IMG/VR virus record: IMGVR_UViG_3300042549_005911
Span: 1 to 52,887 of that record
Source: a virus
Strand: one strand, 5' to 3'
Length of the DNA stretch: 52,887 nt
The notes beneath the pieces were generated by a model. It ran no database searches. It was not told the origin of the DNA and worked only from the letters and a program-made list of their open reading frames with translations. Within the stretch, counting starts at the first letter, position 1; each line of letters opens with the position of its first letter. Below, piece after piece: positions 8,826-16,074 of the stretch. A program made the translations under genes and the position numbers.

Positions 8826-9278
8826 ATGCACGATACACCCACATATCACATCGACTACGAAACCAAATCCACCGCCAACCTTAAACTCGTTGGCGTCTAT
8901 CGCTATGCCGAACACCCCAGCACCGACATTCTGTGCATGGGGTTTGCGCGCAATAACGAGCCTGTCCAGATATGGACGCCAGACTTCCCGTGGCCCGTGG
9001 AACTGAACGAGCATATCAGGCAGGGCTTTCCGATCTTTGCGCACAACGCGCAGTTCGAACGCCTGATTACCAAGAACATCGCCGTAGCGCGCTACGGCTG
9101 CGCCCCTGTGGCGTTGGAGCAATGGTTCTGCACGGCTGCTATGGCCGCAGCCATGGCCCTTCCACGGTCACTAGAAGGGCTTGGTGAGGCACTTAGCCTG
9201 CCGATCCAAAAGGACATGGAAGGTAGCAGGCACATGTTGAAGATGACGAAGCCAAGGAAGGGGCAGAAAGTCGCGTGA
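8826..9278 (+). CDS. DNA polymerase I, N-terminal part of 3'-5' exonuclease domain
   Basis: This 150-residue ORF is the front part of the DnaQ-like proofreading domain that in other phages is fused to PolA. It contains exo motif I (HIDYETKS, D10 and E12), motif II around IFAHNAQFER, and SLEGLGEALSL before the typical KMTKPRKG segment. Exo motif III (YCRTDVEAER) is only found in the next ORF, which lies in the -1 frame and starts with GTG overlapping this stop (GTGA at 9275-9278). Either two subunits are made by coupled translation, or ribosomes shift -1, or there is a single-base error. No classical slippery heptamer is visible. No Shine-Dalgarno lies near the ATG, which follows a terminator hairpin. 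Confidence 0.85.
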   Translation: MHDTPTYHIDYETKSTANLKLVGVYRYAEHPSTDILCMGFARNNEPVQIWTPDFPWPVELNEHIRQGFPIFAHNAQFERLITKNIAVARYGCAPVALEQWFCTAAMAAAMALPRSLEGLGEALSLPIQKDMEGSRHMLKMTKPRKGQKVA

Positions 9279-11731
9279 TAGATGACGATGACGACGATCT
9301 CGCCCACGTCCGTTGGTGGGACGACTTTGAAATCACTGGCAAGACAGAAGCGACACGCGAAAAGCAGCGTGCCGAATATCTCGCGCGCCTTGAAAAACTA
9401 TATCAATATTGCCGCACGGACGTAGAGGCGGAGCGCCTAGCCGAGACAAAACTTTACCCGCTTTCTCCATCGGAGCGGCAAGTCTATCTGCTTGACCAAA
9501 CTATCAACGACAGAGGTATAAGCGTAGACCTTGAAACTACGCGCATGGCCTTGGAGTTGGTGGAGAAGGCGGGTGGGCGGCTTAACGAGCGTATCGCTAA
9601 AATCACTAATGGTCTTGTCACCACGATCAACCAACGTGACAAGATGATCCAGTGGTTCGGTATGCAAGGCTGCCATTTCACGAGCCTCGATAAGCAAGGC
9701 ATCGTGAACGCGCTCAAGGACACGTCGCTACCGCCACAGGTGCGCGAAGCCCTAGAGATACGCCAGATCGGCGCCAAGTCCTCTACCAAGAAGCTGCAAG
9801 CCATCCTCAACATGGCTGACAGCGAAGGCCGCATCCACGGCAACTTGCTCTACCACGGGGCATCGACAGGCCGCTTCTCGGGTAAGGGCGTTCAGTTGCA
9901 AAACCTACCCCGCCCTGAAATCCTCAAACAGCCCGAAGACGCAATCCCTTATATTAAGAAGGGGGATATTGACCTTATTGAGATGTGCTTTGGTCCAGTG
10001 CAGACCGTAGCCGCTGATGTGATCCGCAGCCTTGTTATGGCGGCGGAAGGTAAAGTCCTTTACGCGGCAGACTTTGCGGCCATCGAAGCCCGAGTTCTGG
10101 CGTGGTTGGCGGGGCAGCAAGACCTTGTTGACCAGTTTGCAGACGGCGATGACATTTACTGCAACTTTGCGAGCCTGGTTTATAAAAAACCTCTTAATAA
10201 AAAGGACAATCCTAAAGAGAGGCAACTAGGAAAGGCGTGCATTGCCGAAGGGACTCTGGTATATACGGACCACGGGCTTGTCCCGATAGAACAAATCACT
10301 TTTGATATGAAAGTTTGGGACGGTGAAGAATGGGTAGAGCATCTGGGAGTCTTGTCGAATTGCACGCGAAGCGTGTTGCCTTTGTGCGGGATTTGGTTGA
10401 CTCCGGATCATCGAGTGTTGTGCGGGACGAGTTGGTTGGACGCCGGGTTTCTGGCGCAAGACAGAGATTCCCTACCCCTAGCATTGGCCACCGCAGCGGG
10501 AAACTTACCGTCACCGGATATTTTATTGGAGTCAGGGGAGGGATCGCGGGCCTTATTGTCCAGTGCGATTGCAGCCCCGGAGAATACTCCGTGCCAAATA
10601 ACTCGTATAGAAATTTCACCAGCACGCGATGCGCGCTGTGCGCCAACACTAAAAGCGGAACTACGCGAAAGAATTTTTGGGGTTATGCGGATATTTGCCC
10701 CGAAGATGACCATAGGACGCGGCTCCTTAACCGGATATCTGCGATCATCAACAGGTGCTGCAATCCCAACGATTCAGGATACGCGCATTATGGTGGACGG
10801 GGTTTGCGTGTCTACGAGCCTTGGATCAAAGACCGAAGGGGATTTCTCAAGTATCTGCTCAGTCTTGAAAACTGGGATGTCCCTGAGTTTGAGCTTGATA
10901 GGGCTGACAACAATCTCGGCTATCTCCCCGGAAATTTGCGGTTTGTCTCCCGTAAAGATAACGTCAACAATAGGCGGAGTGTCGGGGAACTGCAACGTAG
11001 AATCCAAGACCTTGAAGCCCGTCTACGATCTTGTAAATGCGGGGCCGCGCAACAGGTTCATGATACACACGGATCGCGGACCCTTAATTGTTCATAATTG
11101 TATATTGGGTCTGGGCTACGCCATGGGCGCCTCTAAGTTCGCTTTGACTTGCGCCAAGGACCAGATTTTCTTGGAAGAAGAAGAATACAAGCGCGTCGTT
11201 ACTTTGTATCGTGAAACCTACAGCCAAATCCCCAAATTTTGGTATGCCTTGGAGCGCGCCGCGATGCGGGCGATCAGCAACCCCAACAGCGTGGTCACGC
11301 TGCGGAACATGAAGTTTAGGATGCGCGATGGCAACTTGCGCTTGCTTCTACCGTCAGGCCGTGCGCTCAACTACCCAGAAGCCCGCGTCTGCAAGGTCAA
11401 GACGCCTTGGGGCGAGATGAAGAACGGCGTCGAGATCAGCGCTGTTAACGCTCTTACCCGCAAGTGGGAACGCGCCACCATAAGCCCTGGCACCTTTACC
11501 GAGAATGTCGTGCAAGCCGTTTCGCGCGACCTCATGATATCGTCAATGTTCCGACTTGAGGAACACAACTATCCCGTGTTGTTGACAGTTCATGACGAAG
11601 TGGTTTCCGAGGTTGACGAGGGCTACGGAAGCGTGGCAGAGTATGAAGCGTTGGTAGCCGCCACGCCCGATTGGGCGGCAGGGCTGCCCGTCAAGGCTGA
11701 AGGCTGGTCTGGTAAAAGGTATAGAAAATGA
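9275..11731 (+). CDS. DNA polymerase I family polymerase, intein-containing
   Basis: An 818-residue precursor. The N-terminus completes the exonuclease domain (YCRTDVEAER) and then gives a family A polymerase: QNLPRP, motif A ADFAAIEARVLAW (Asp266), motif B RQLGKA...CILGLGYAMG, and motif C TVHDEVV (HDE 773-775). A 287-residue intein (residues 322-608) interrupts motif B between Ala and Cys; its removal would give a polymerase of about 531 residues. This is the phage replicative polymerase. The GTG start overlaps the stop of the exonuclease ORF. The frame ends in ATGA overlapping the next gene. It cannot work unspliced, because motif B forms the nucleotide-binding O helix. Confidence 0.93.
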   Translation: MIDDDDDDLAHVRWWDDFEITGKTEATREKQRAEYLARLEKLYQYCRTDVEAERLAETKLYPLSPSERQVYLLDQTINDRGISVDLETTRMALELVEKAGGRLNERIAKITNGLVTTINQRDKMIQWFGMQGCHFTSLDKQGIVNALKDTSLPPQVREALEIRQIGAKSSTKKLQAILNMADSEGRIHGNLLYHGASTGRFSGKGVQLQNLPRPEILKQPEDAIPYIKKGDIDLIEMCFGPVQTVAADVIRSLVMAAEGKVLYAADFAAIEARVLAWLAGQQDLVDQFADGDDIYCNFASLVYKKPLNKKDNPKERQLGKACIAEGTLVYTDHGLVPIEQITFDMKVWDGEEWVEHLGVLSNCTRSVLPLCGIWLTPDHRVLCGTSWLDAGFLAQDRDSLPLALATAAGNLPSPDILLESGEGSRALLSSAIAAPENTPCQITRIEISPARDARCAPTLKAELRERIFGVMRIFAPKMTIGRGSLTGYLRSSTGAAIPTIQDTRIMVDGVCVSTSLGSKTEGDFSSICSVLKTGMSLSLSLIGLTTISAISPEICGLSPVKITSTIGGVSGNCNVESKTLKPVYDLVNAGPRNRFMIHTDRGPLIVHNCILGLGYAMGASKFALTCAKDQIFLEEEEYKRVVTLYRETYSQIPKFWYALERAAMRAISNPNSVVTLRNMKFRMRDGNLRLLLPSGRALNYPEARVCKVKTPWGEMKNGVEISAVNALTRKWERATISPGTFTENVVQAVSRDLMISSMFRLEEHNYPVLLTVHDEVVSEVDEGYGSVAEYEALVAATPDWAAGLPVKAEGWSGKRYRK
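10238..11098 (+). mobile_element. Intein in polymerase motif B with out-of-frame HNH gene
   Basis: The intein begins at Cys (TGC 10238-10240) with CIAEGTLVYTDHGLVPIEQI, a classic block A. Block B is WLTPDHRVLCG, with its His at intein residue 58. The C-terminal half has block F KPVYDLVNAGPRNRF and block G GPLIVHN, followed by Cys+1 (TGT 11099). All splicing residues are present: Cys1, the TxxH-like TPDH, the penultimate His, terminal Asn and +1 Cys. The central 140 or so residues in the polymerase frame are Ser/Thr/Ile-rich and show no LAGLIDADG or HNH motif. In the -1 frame of the same DNA there is a full HNH protein. The insertion point, inside the most conserved polymerase motif, is typical of inteins. 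Confidence 0.93.
10330..11097 (+). CDS. HNH homing endonuclease-like protein nested in intein, -1 frame
   Basis: A 255-residue ORF in the -1 frame relative to the polymerase-intein. Residues 57-62 (GKLTVT) and cysteines C79, C81, C101 and C104 form the zinc-binding module common in phage HNH endonucleases. Residues 130-216 match the HNH core of that family: RLLNRISAIINRCCNP, YAHYGGRGLRVYEPW, LDRADNNLGYLPGNLRF and RKDNVNNRR. A coiled-coil-like LQRRIQDLEARL follows. The ATG comes one codon after an in-frame TGA (10324-10326), with GGGA 9 nt upstream. The stop TAA (11095-11097) is built from the codons of the intein's terminal His-Asn. It would cut intein-less polymerase genes to drive homing. 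Two compensating sequencing errors are the alternative. Confidence 0.85.
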   Translation: MGRASGSLVELHAKRVAFVRDLVDSGSSSVVRDELVGRRVSGARQRFPTPSIGHRSGKLTVTGYFIGVRGGIAGLIVQCDCSPGEYSVPNNSYRNFTSTRCALCANTKSGTTRKNFWGYADICPEDDHRTRLLNRISAIINRCCNPNDSGYAHYGGRGLRVYEPWIKDRRGFLKYLLSLENWDVPEFELDRADNNLGYLPGNLRFVSRKDNVNNRRSVGELQRRIQDLEARLRSCKCGAAQQVHDTHGSRTLNCS

Positions 11732-12144
11732 CAGGAACGCTTATCTTCAAGAAGCACATCTCTAAGCGAGATGTGCTTGAAAGGTTCCCGAATACGCTTT
11801 TTCTTTTTGGTGACAATATGCGGCGCCAAGGCTACGGTGGACAGGCAAGAGTTATGCGGGATCACCCGAATTGCTTTGGGGTGCCTACAAAGTGGGCACC
11901 AGATACGCAAAAAGCGTCTTATTTTAAGGATGAAGACTTTGAGTTTGTCGAGGATGCCATCCGGTTTCCGCTTACTATCGCATACTCATTCATGATGATA
12001 GGAAAGACGGTAGTGGTGCCCACGGACGGTCTTGGCACAGGACTAGCTGAGTTGCCGACACGAGCGCCAAAGATTTTTGCGTTTATTGAGAATCGTATCG
12101 CCATGTTGGCGAACAACGCAACAACCATCAACCACGAGGACTAA
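11728..12144 (+). CDS. Conserved phage protein, GDNxxRxGxGGQA type
   Basis: A 138-residue protein starting in an ATGA overlap with the polymerase. It contains TLFLFGDNMRRQGYGGQA (about residues 23-40), NCFGVPTK and VVVPTDGLGTGLAELP. This pattern recurs in phage proteins of unknown function and, to my eye, suggests a nucleotide or ADP-ribose-binding fold of macro-domain type; that is inference. Position directly behind the polymerase suggests co-expression with replication genes. Confidence 0.7.
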   Translation: MTGTLIFKKHISKRDVLERFPNTLFLFGDNMRRQGYGGQARVMRDHPNCFGVPTKWAPDTQKASYFKDEDFEFVEDAIRFPLTIAYSFMMIGKTVVVPTDGLGTGLAELPTRAPKIFAFIENRIAMLANNATTINHED

Positions 12145-12149
12145 GCCCC

Positions 12150-12401
12150 ATGTCTGAAGTAGGCCACAACTCCGTCTCCTCTGACCGACTTCTTTCTATC
12201 ATTGAGCGTATCGAACGCCTCAATGGAGAAAAGAAGGATATCCAAGATGCTATCAAGGATATCATGGCAGAGGCTAAGGGAGCAGGTTTTAACCCCAAGG
12301 TCATCCGCGAAGTTATCAAGATGCGCGCGGAAGACAGGGACGACCGAGAGGAGCGCGAGGCAATTCGAGACGCCTACCTAAAGGCGCTCGGTATGTATTG
12401 A
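12150..12401 (+). CDS. GapR-like nucleoid-associated protein (DUF2312)
   Basis: An 83-residue DUF2312 protein. GapR is an alphaproteobacterial protein that clamps overtwisted DNA ahead of replication forks and stimulates topoisomerases. Family features are seen here: a long N-terminal helix (LLSIIERIERLNGEKKDIQDAI), GFNPKVIREVIKMR in the middle, and a short C-terminal helix (AIRDAYLKALG). The phage copy probably helps relieve supercoiling at its own replication forks or replaces host GapR; that is inference. It is the last gene before a strong terminator and sits 6 nt behind the preceding stop. It is the main evidence for an alphaproteobacterial host. Confidence 0.9.
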   Translation: MSEVGHNSVSSDRLLSIIERIERLNGEKKDIQDAIKDIMAEAKGAGFNPKVIREVIKMRAEDRDDREEREAIRDAYLKALGMY

Positions 12402-12407
12402 AAAATG

Positions 12408-12439
12408 TGCCGCCACAAAAAAGTGGCGGCATTTTTTTT
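12408..12439 (+). terminator. Intrinsic terminator ending the replication operon
   Basis: TGCCGCCAC (12408-12416) pairs perfectly with GTGGCGGCA (12423-12431) over an A6 loop and is followed by eight Ts. It separates the replication block from phoH. Confidence 0.93.
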
Positions 12440-12542
12440 AAGGCCGAGGATATTCGTTTAAGCGAGAAAGGTAAGTCAAGGCATTGCTTAGTGCTATCAA
12501 CCTTTCTACTTTTTAGTGGCTAAACCTGCATAGGAGACTTCA

Positions 12543-13364
12543 GTGGCCGCAATCCGTCTGACCAAATCTCAGAAGCGCCAGACCCGCAAAGCCACAAAGA
12601 CCCCCAAAACCCAAGCGCCTGAGTTTAGTCTTGCTCCTCTTTCTCCAAAAAACCCTGCCCAATCCAAGTATCTCTCAGCAATTCAGAAATACCAGCAAGT
12701 ATTTGCGTTAGGCCCCGCAGGCGCAGGCAAGACCTACCTCGCTACACATTACGCCGTGCAAGAGATACTGGCAGAACGATGCAGGAAGTTCATCGTCGCT
12801 CGACCCATGATTTCTTCTGACCGCAGCGAGAATATTGGTTTCCTTCCTGGCGACCTCAATATGAAGTTCACGCCATGGGCGATCCCTATTATAGACGTGA
12901 TTGAAAAGCTCGTTGGCAAAGTGCGCGCACAAGAATGGCTTCGTAAGGGGACCATTGAGTTCGCGCCTTTCCAATTCATGCGAGGCCGCACTTTCGACGG
13001 CGGCGCTATCGTCCTGCTTGACGAAGCGCAGAACTGCACCAAGGAGCAGTTGCGCCTTTTTGTCACCCGCCTTGGCGATTGCAAGGTTATCATCTCGGGC
13101 GATCCCCAGCAGAGCGATATCCGCGACTCTGGCCTAACCTACGTAGTTGCTTTGGCGAAGCGATACCAGATTGGCGCTGAGGTCTGCCGCTTCAACAGTA
13201 AGGATATTGTTCGCAGCCGACTTTGCCAAGCATGGGTTGAGGCTTTTGACAGCGAGAGTGATTTTGATATTGACATGAAAAAGCAAAGCGAGCATAGAAG
13301 CGACGCTATCCTCTATGTGCGTCCTCCTCTGGACTTTTCCTCTGAACGGTTTGATGCAGATTAA
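12543..13364 (+). CDS. phoH: PhoH-like ATPase
   Basis: A 273-residue PhoH family P-loop ATPase. Walker A is GPAGAGKTYLA (57-67), followed by VARPMISS; Walker B is IVLLDEAQN, and a sensor motif is IISGDPQQ. The N-terminal 30 residues are basic and likely disordered. PhoH proteins are frequent in phages; their exact substrate is unresolved and RNA or nucleotide metabolism is the usual suggestion. The start is GTG with AGGAGA 5 nt upstream. A terminator precedes it, so it needs its own promoter in 12440-12542, which I could not locate with confidence. Confidence 0.92.
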   Translation: MAAIRLTKSQKRQTRKATKTPKTQAPEFSLAPLSPKNPAQSKYLSAIQKYQQVFALGPAGAGKTYLATHYAVQEILAERCRKFIVARPMISSDRSENIGFLPGDLNMKFTPWAIPIIDVIEKLVGKVRAQEWLRKGTIEFAPFQFMRGRTFDGGAIVLLDEAQNCTKEQLRLFVTRLGDCKVIISGDPQQSDIRDSGLTYVVALAKRYQIGAEVCRFNSKDIVRSRLCQAWVEAFDSESDFDIDMKKQSEHRSDAILYVRPPLDFSSERFDAD

Positions 13365-13390
13365 GTTTTTTTATTGGCGCTGCGGAGATC

Positions 13391-13702
13391 ATGGCGCGGC
13401 ATAATAAGCCACCCCCCGACATAGGCTATTGGACGGAGTGGGATTTACGCCAAGCGCGTGATTGGAAACGTGCGGGATTCACGATCCCTGAAATCGCTCA
13501 GGCGCTTGGCAGGGACGTGACGCATGTCCAAATAAAATGGGAAATGGACGCTTTTTCTTTAGAAATTAAACCAAAAATCCCAAAAAAATGCTTGTCGTGT
13601 TCGCAAGTCTTTGATAGTGATGGCGCGCATAATCGCATCTGCGATAAATGCAGACTCAAGCAGTCTACAAGCGCATCTGTTATCGGAGAGTATGGCACAT
13701 GA
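13391..13702 (+). CDS. Small zinc-ribbon/helix-turn-helix protein
   Basis: A 103-residue protein. The N-terminal half (DLRQARDWKRAGFTIPEIAQALGRDVTHVQIKW) reads as a helix-turn-helix, and the C-terminal half has paired cysteines KKCLSCSQVF and RICDKCRLK, consistent with a zinc ribbon. This suggests a DNA-binding regulator, but the family is not one I can name. GGAG lies just before the ATG, and the stop overlaps the next start (ATGA). Confidence 0.75.
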   Translation: MARHNKPPPDIGYWTEWDLRQARDWKRAGFTIPEIAQALGRDVTHVQIKWEMDAFSLEIKPKIPKKCLSCSQVFDSDGAHNRICDKCRLKQSTSASVIGEYGT

Positions 13703-13917
13703 CCTTGGCTTTCAACACTTGGATCGACATTGGTGAGCGTAACCGTGAAGTGCGCCCGCTCCTATGGAAAACATATCCGATGGCCCCTATGACGGTCGGA
13801 CAGGCATACGACATGGCTGTGGCCAATCGCATCTACATGATGCACCGTCATGAACCGAAGCGGGTTGTGATGCAGGTTTGGATTCCCAAGCCTATCGACA
13901 AGAAGATTTATGGATAG
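13699..13917 (+). CDS. Hypothetical protein
   Basis: A 72-residue protein starting at ATG 13699 in an ATGA overlap, with GGAGAG upstream. Longer upstream extensions in the same frame overlap the zinc-ribbon gene and lack an RBS. The sequence (PMAPMTVGQAYDMAVANRIYMMHRHEPKRVVMQVW) has alternating helix and strand character. No family recognised. Confidence 0.65.
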   Translation: MTLAFNTWIDIGERNREVRPLLWKTYPMAPMTVGQAYDMAVANRIYMMHRHEPKRVVMQVWIPKPIDKKIYG

Positions 13918-13925
13918 AGGGTGAC

Positions 13926-14360
13926 ATGCAACTGCCGACAGTGAAGTTACGCCATAAGGCGACAGGTCGAACAAAGATTGTCAATCAGACCAAGTATGCT
14001 GATAACCTCAGTGCTTGGTCAGGATGGCAACTTGTCTCCATGCGCGGAGGTTCAGCCCCGGATGCTATGGTGGCGCTGGAACGGCAGCAAGAGCGTATCG
14101 AAGAAGATCGCAAGCACAACCCCAACTCGCCCGCATACGCCGACCCGCAACGTGCCTTCGAAGCACGTTCGGGCCTTACGATCACAACCTACGACCCCAA
14201 AGAGAGCGAGTTCACAACCGCTATCTCTGACCCCGTAGAGGCACCGGAGGAAGCCGAAATTGAAACGCGCGAAGTGCCCGTCATTGGCGGCAGCCAAGTG
14301 GTGAAGGTCAAGGGCAAACCCGGTCGAAAGCCGAAGTCAATCAGTGATGAGGTTCTATGA
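13926..14360 (+). CDS. Hypothetical protein with GRKPK tail
   Basis: A 144-residue protein taken from ATG 13926, which follows GAGGGTG; an upstream in-frame start at 13878 would overlap the preceding gene. The N-terminus is basic (VKLRHKATGRTKIVNQTKYADNL), the middle is charged and likely disordered, and the C-terminus carries GKPGRKPKS, resembling half of an AT-hook. Possibly DNA-associated; no family recognised. It overlaps the next gene in ATGA. Confidence 0.65.
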   Translation: MQLPTVKLRHKATGRTKIVNQTKYADNLSAWSGWQLVSMRGGSAPDAMVALERQQERIEEDRKHNPNSPAYADPQRAFEARSGLTITTYDPKESEFTTAISDPVEAPEEAEIETREVPVIGGSQVVKVKGKPGRKPKSISDEVL

Positions 14361-14569
14361 GCAATCGAGTAATTGTTGACGCTACGGCGTTGAATACGCT
14401 GTGCGAGGAAGCCGCCCGGCACATGGCTTTGCGCGACCTTGTGGGGCAAGTGCGGTCCAGCGTCAAGGCAATGCCAAAGTCGAAGGCGAAGCCCAAGCCC
14501 GAGCCAGAGCCTGAGCCAGAGCCTGAAGTCTATCCTGTCCCCGCACCGCAGTCCGACGAACCGATCTAA
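14357..14569 (+). CDS. Small protein with Lys-Pro/Glu-Pro repeat
   Basis: A 70-residue protein beginning in an ATGA overlap. After a short helical head (NTLCEEAARHMALRDLVGQV) it carries a low-complexity proline stretch, KPKPEPEPEPEPEPE, like periplasm-spanning or linker segments in other proteins. There is no signal peptide. Function unknown. Confidence 0.6.
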   Translation: MSNRVIVDATALNTLCEEAARHMALRDLVGQVRSSVKAMPKSKAKPKPEPEPEPEPEVYPVPAPQSDEPI

Positions 14570-14584
14570 AATCAGAGGCGCACT

Positions 14585-15370
14585 ATGAAGTATCTAGCGA
14601 TTACGTCCTTTAGCCAAGAGGGCTACGAGGCGTATGGCAGGAATATGATTGAATCATACCTCGCCAATCCACTAGCCGATTCTCAACTTTGGGTTTTCAG
14701 TGATACGGCCCTTCTTCACGATACCGAAGACACTCCGCTTGTGAAGTTCTTCGCTCTGGACGAGGAAGCAACAAGCCTTACGGAGTTCAAGGCGCGGCAC
14801 AATTCCCCCGTAGTCCATGGTCGCTTTGGGCGCACCTACGACTATCGTTTTGACGCGGTGAAGTTTTCCCATAAGCCCGCTGCGATTGCTGCGGCCCTCC
14901 GCATCTTTAGCGCACTGGATTTGAAGGATCAGCCTGAAGTCTTGGTCTGGTTTGACGGGGACACGGTATTCAAGACGCCCCTTACGGATGCGTTCTTGGT
15001 TGATAAGTTCCCGACCTGGGCACACATCGGGCATTTTCCTCGCAACAATAACCATACAGAAGCGGGCATCCTTATGTTCCGCGTCAACAACGCCAATGTC
15101 GTGGCGATGCTCCGCATCTTCTGGCAGGTCTATGTTGAGGACCAAGTTTTCCGTTTGCCCGCTTGGACGGATTGCCATGTGTTCGATACACTTGTGGCAG
15201 GTGGGGTGAAGGATGGCATGGTGCGCGCCGTCAATCTCGGAGACGATCTCTCGTTCAATACAAGCCACCCCATCGTCAATTCTGATTGGCGTGGGTATGT
15301 GGATCATTTGAAGGGTGCACGCAAGCAGGCGGGCGCTTCATACAGTTCTGATGTGGTGGTGCAAGCCTGA
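14585..15370 (+). CDS. Glycosyltransferase-like protein (GT-A, DxD)
   Basis: A 261-residue protein with GT-A features: an N-terminal strand-turn (KYLAITSFSQEGYEAYGRNM) and a DxD-type metal/sugar-nucleotide motif WFDGDTVF at about residues 121-128. Conserved TEAGILMF and TDCHVFDTL stretches follow. It would transfer a sugar from a nucleotide sugar to an unknown acceptor. It is the first of three consecutive carbohydrate-type genes; the stop overlaps the methyltransferase start (TGATG). Confidence 0.75.
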   Translation: MKYLAITSFSQEGYEAYGRNMIESYLANPLADSQLWVFSDTALLHDTEDTPLVKFFALDEEATSLTEFKARHNSPVVHGRFGRTYDYRFDAVKFSHKPAAIAAALRIFSALDLKDQPEVLVWFDGDTVFKTPLTDAFLVDKFPTWAHIGHFPRNNNHTEAGILMFRVNNANVVAMLRIFWQVYVEDQVFRLPAWTDCHVFDTLVAGGVKDGMVRAVNLGDDLSFNTSHPIVNSDWRGYVDHLKGARKQAGASYSSDVVVQA

Positions 15371-16074
15371 TGACAGATATCAAGAAGGTGGCGGGGATTT
15401 GGCTCCCCGCCACAGAGGAACACCTTCTGCCTTTCCTTGAAGGCGCTGCTAAGCAGAACAGCAAGGGCGAGGGGAGTTACCAGCTTCACACCCTCGTAGC
15501 TATGCTCAACCACACGCCTTCAAACCGACGCAGCCTAGTGCTGGACGTAGGTGGGAATGTTGGCATGTGGTCTATGCACTTCGCCCGTGCTTTTGACCGT
15601 GTTGTGGCCTACGAGCCTATCGAGATCAACCAACGGTGCTTCATGCTCAATACCATCGAGCATCCAGAGAAGCCCACGTCGAACGTCGAACTGCGGCGGG
15701 TTGCTCTAGGTAATACGATTGGCGAGGTAGTCATGGAGTATCGCCCCGACGTTACGGCGGGCACCCATGTCGCTTCGCAAGATGCCGCAAAGCGAGAGGC
15801 ATCTTCGATCAACTACACGGTGCCCTTAACTACGCTCGATGCGGAGAACCACCCTTTTGTAAGTGCGATCAAGATGGACGTTGAGGGGTATGAATATCCC
15901 ATCGTTCTTGGCGCTGAGGGCACAATCCGGCGATGCAAGCCTATTATTTGTATCGAGCAAAAGCCGTGGGATATCTTCGAGTGGAAGCAGTACGCGGCAC
16001 TCGATCTGCTTTTGTCTTGGGGCGCCACAGTTAAGCAGCGCGTCGTTGACGATTTTATTCTTGGGTGGGACTAA
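15370..16074 (+). CDS. FkbM-family SAM-dependent methyltransferase
   Basis: A 234-residue Rossmann methyltransferase. SAM motif I is LVLDVGGNVGMWSMHFA, then VVAYEPIE (acidic ribose-binding loop), VELRRVALG, and the FkbM-type AIKMDVEGYEYPIVLGAEG. FkbM enzymes O-methylate sugars and other small molecules. Flanked on both sides by glycosyltransferase-like genes with overlapping stops and starts, it probably methylates the sugar placed by its neighbours. Confidence 0.88.
   Translation: MTDIKKVAGIWLPATEEHLLPFLEGAAKQNSKGEGSYQLHTLVAMLNHTPSNRRSLVLDVGGNVGMWSMHFARAFDRVVAYEPIEINQRCFMLNTIEHPEKPTSNVELRRVALGNTIGEVVMEYRPDVTAGTHVASQDAAKREASSINYTVPLTTLDAENHPFVSAIKMDVEGYEYPIVLGAEGTIRRCKPIICIEQKPWDIFEWKQYAALDLLLSWGATVKQRVVDDFILGWD

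Noticed and set aside
7987-8844. 285-aa minus-strand open frame
   Set aside because: It lies antisense to the DUF2800 and DUF2815 genes, has no family motifs and its openness follows from the codon bias of the real genes.
12451-12479. Minus-strand TTGACT-N17-CGAATA promoter
   Set aside because: It matches the -35 of the other promoters but would transcribe antisense into gapR with a poor -10 box; probably chance.
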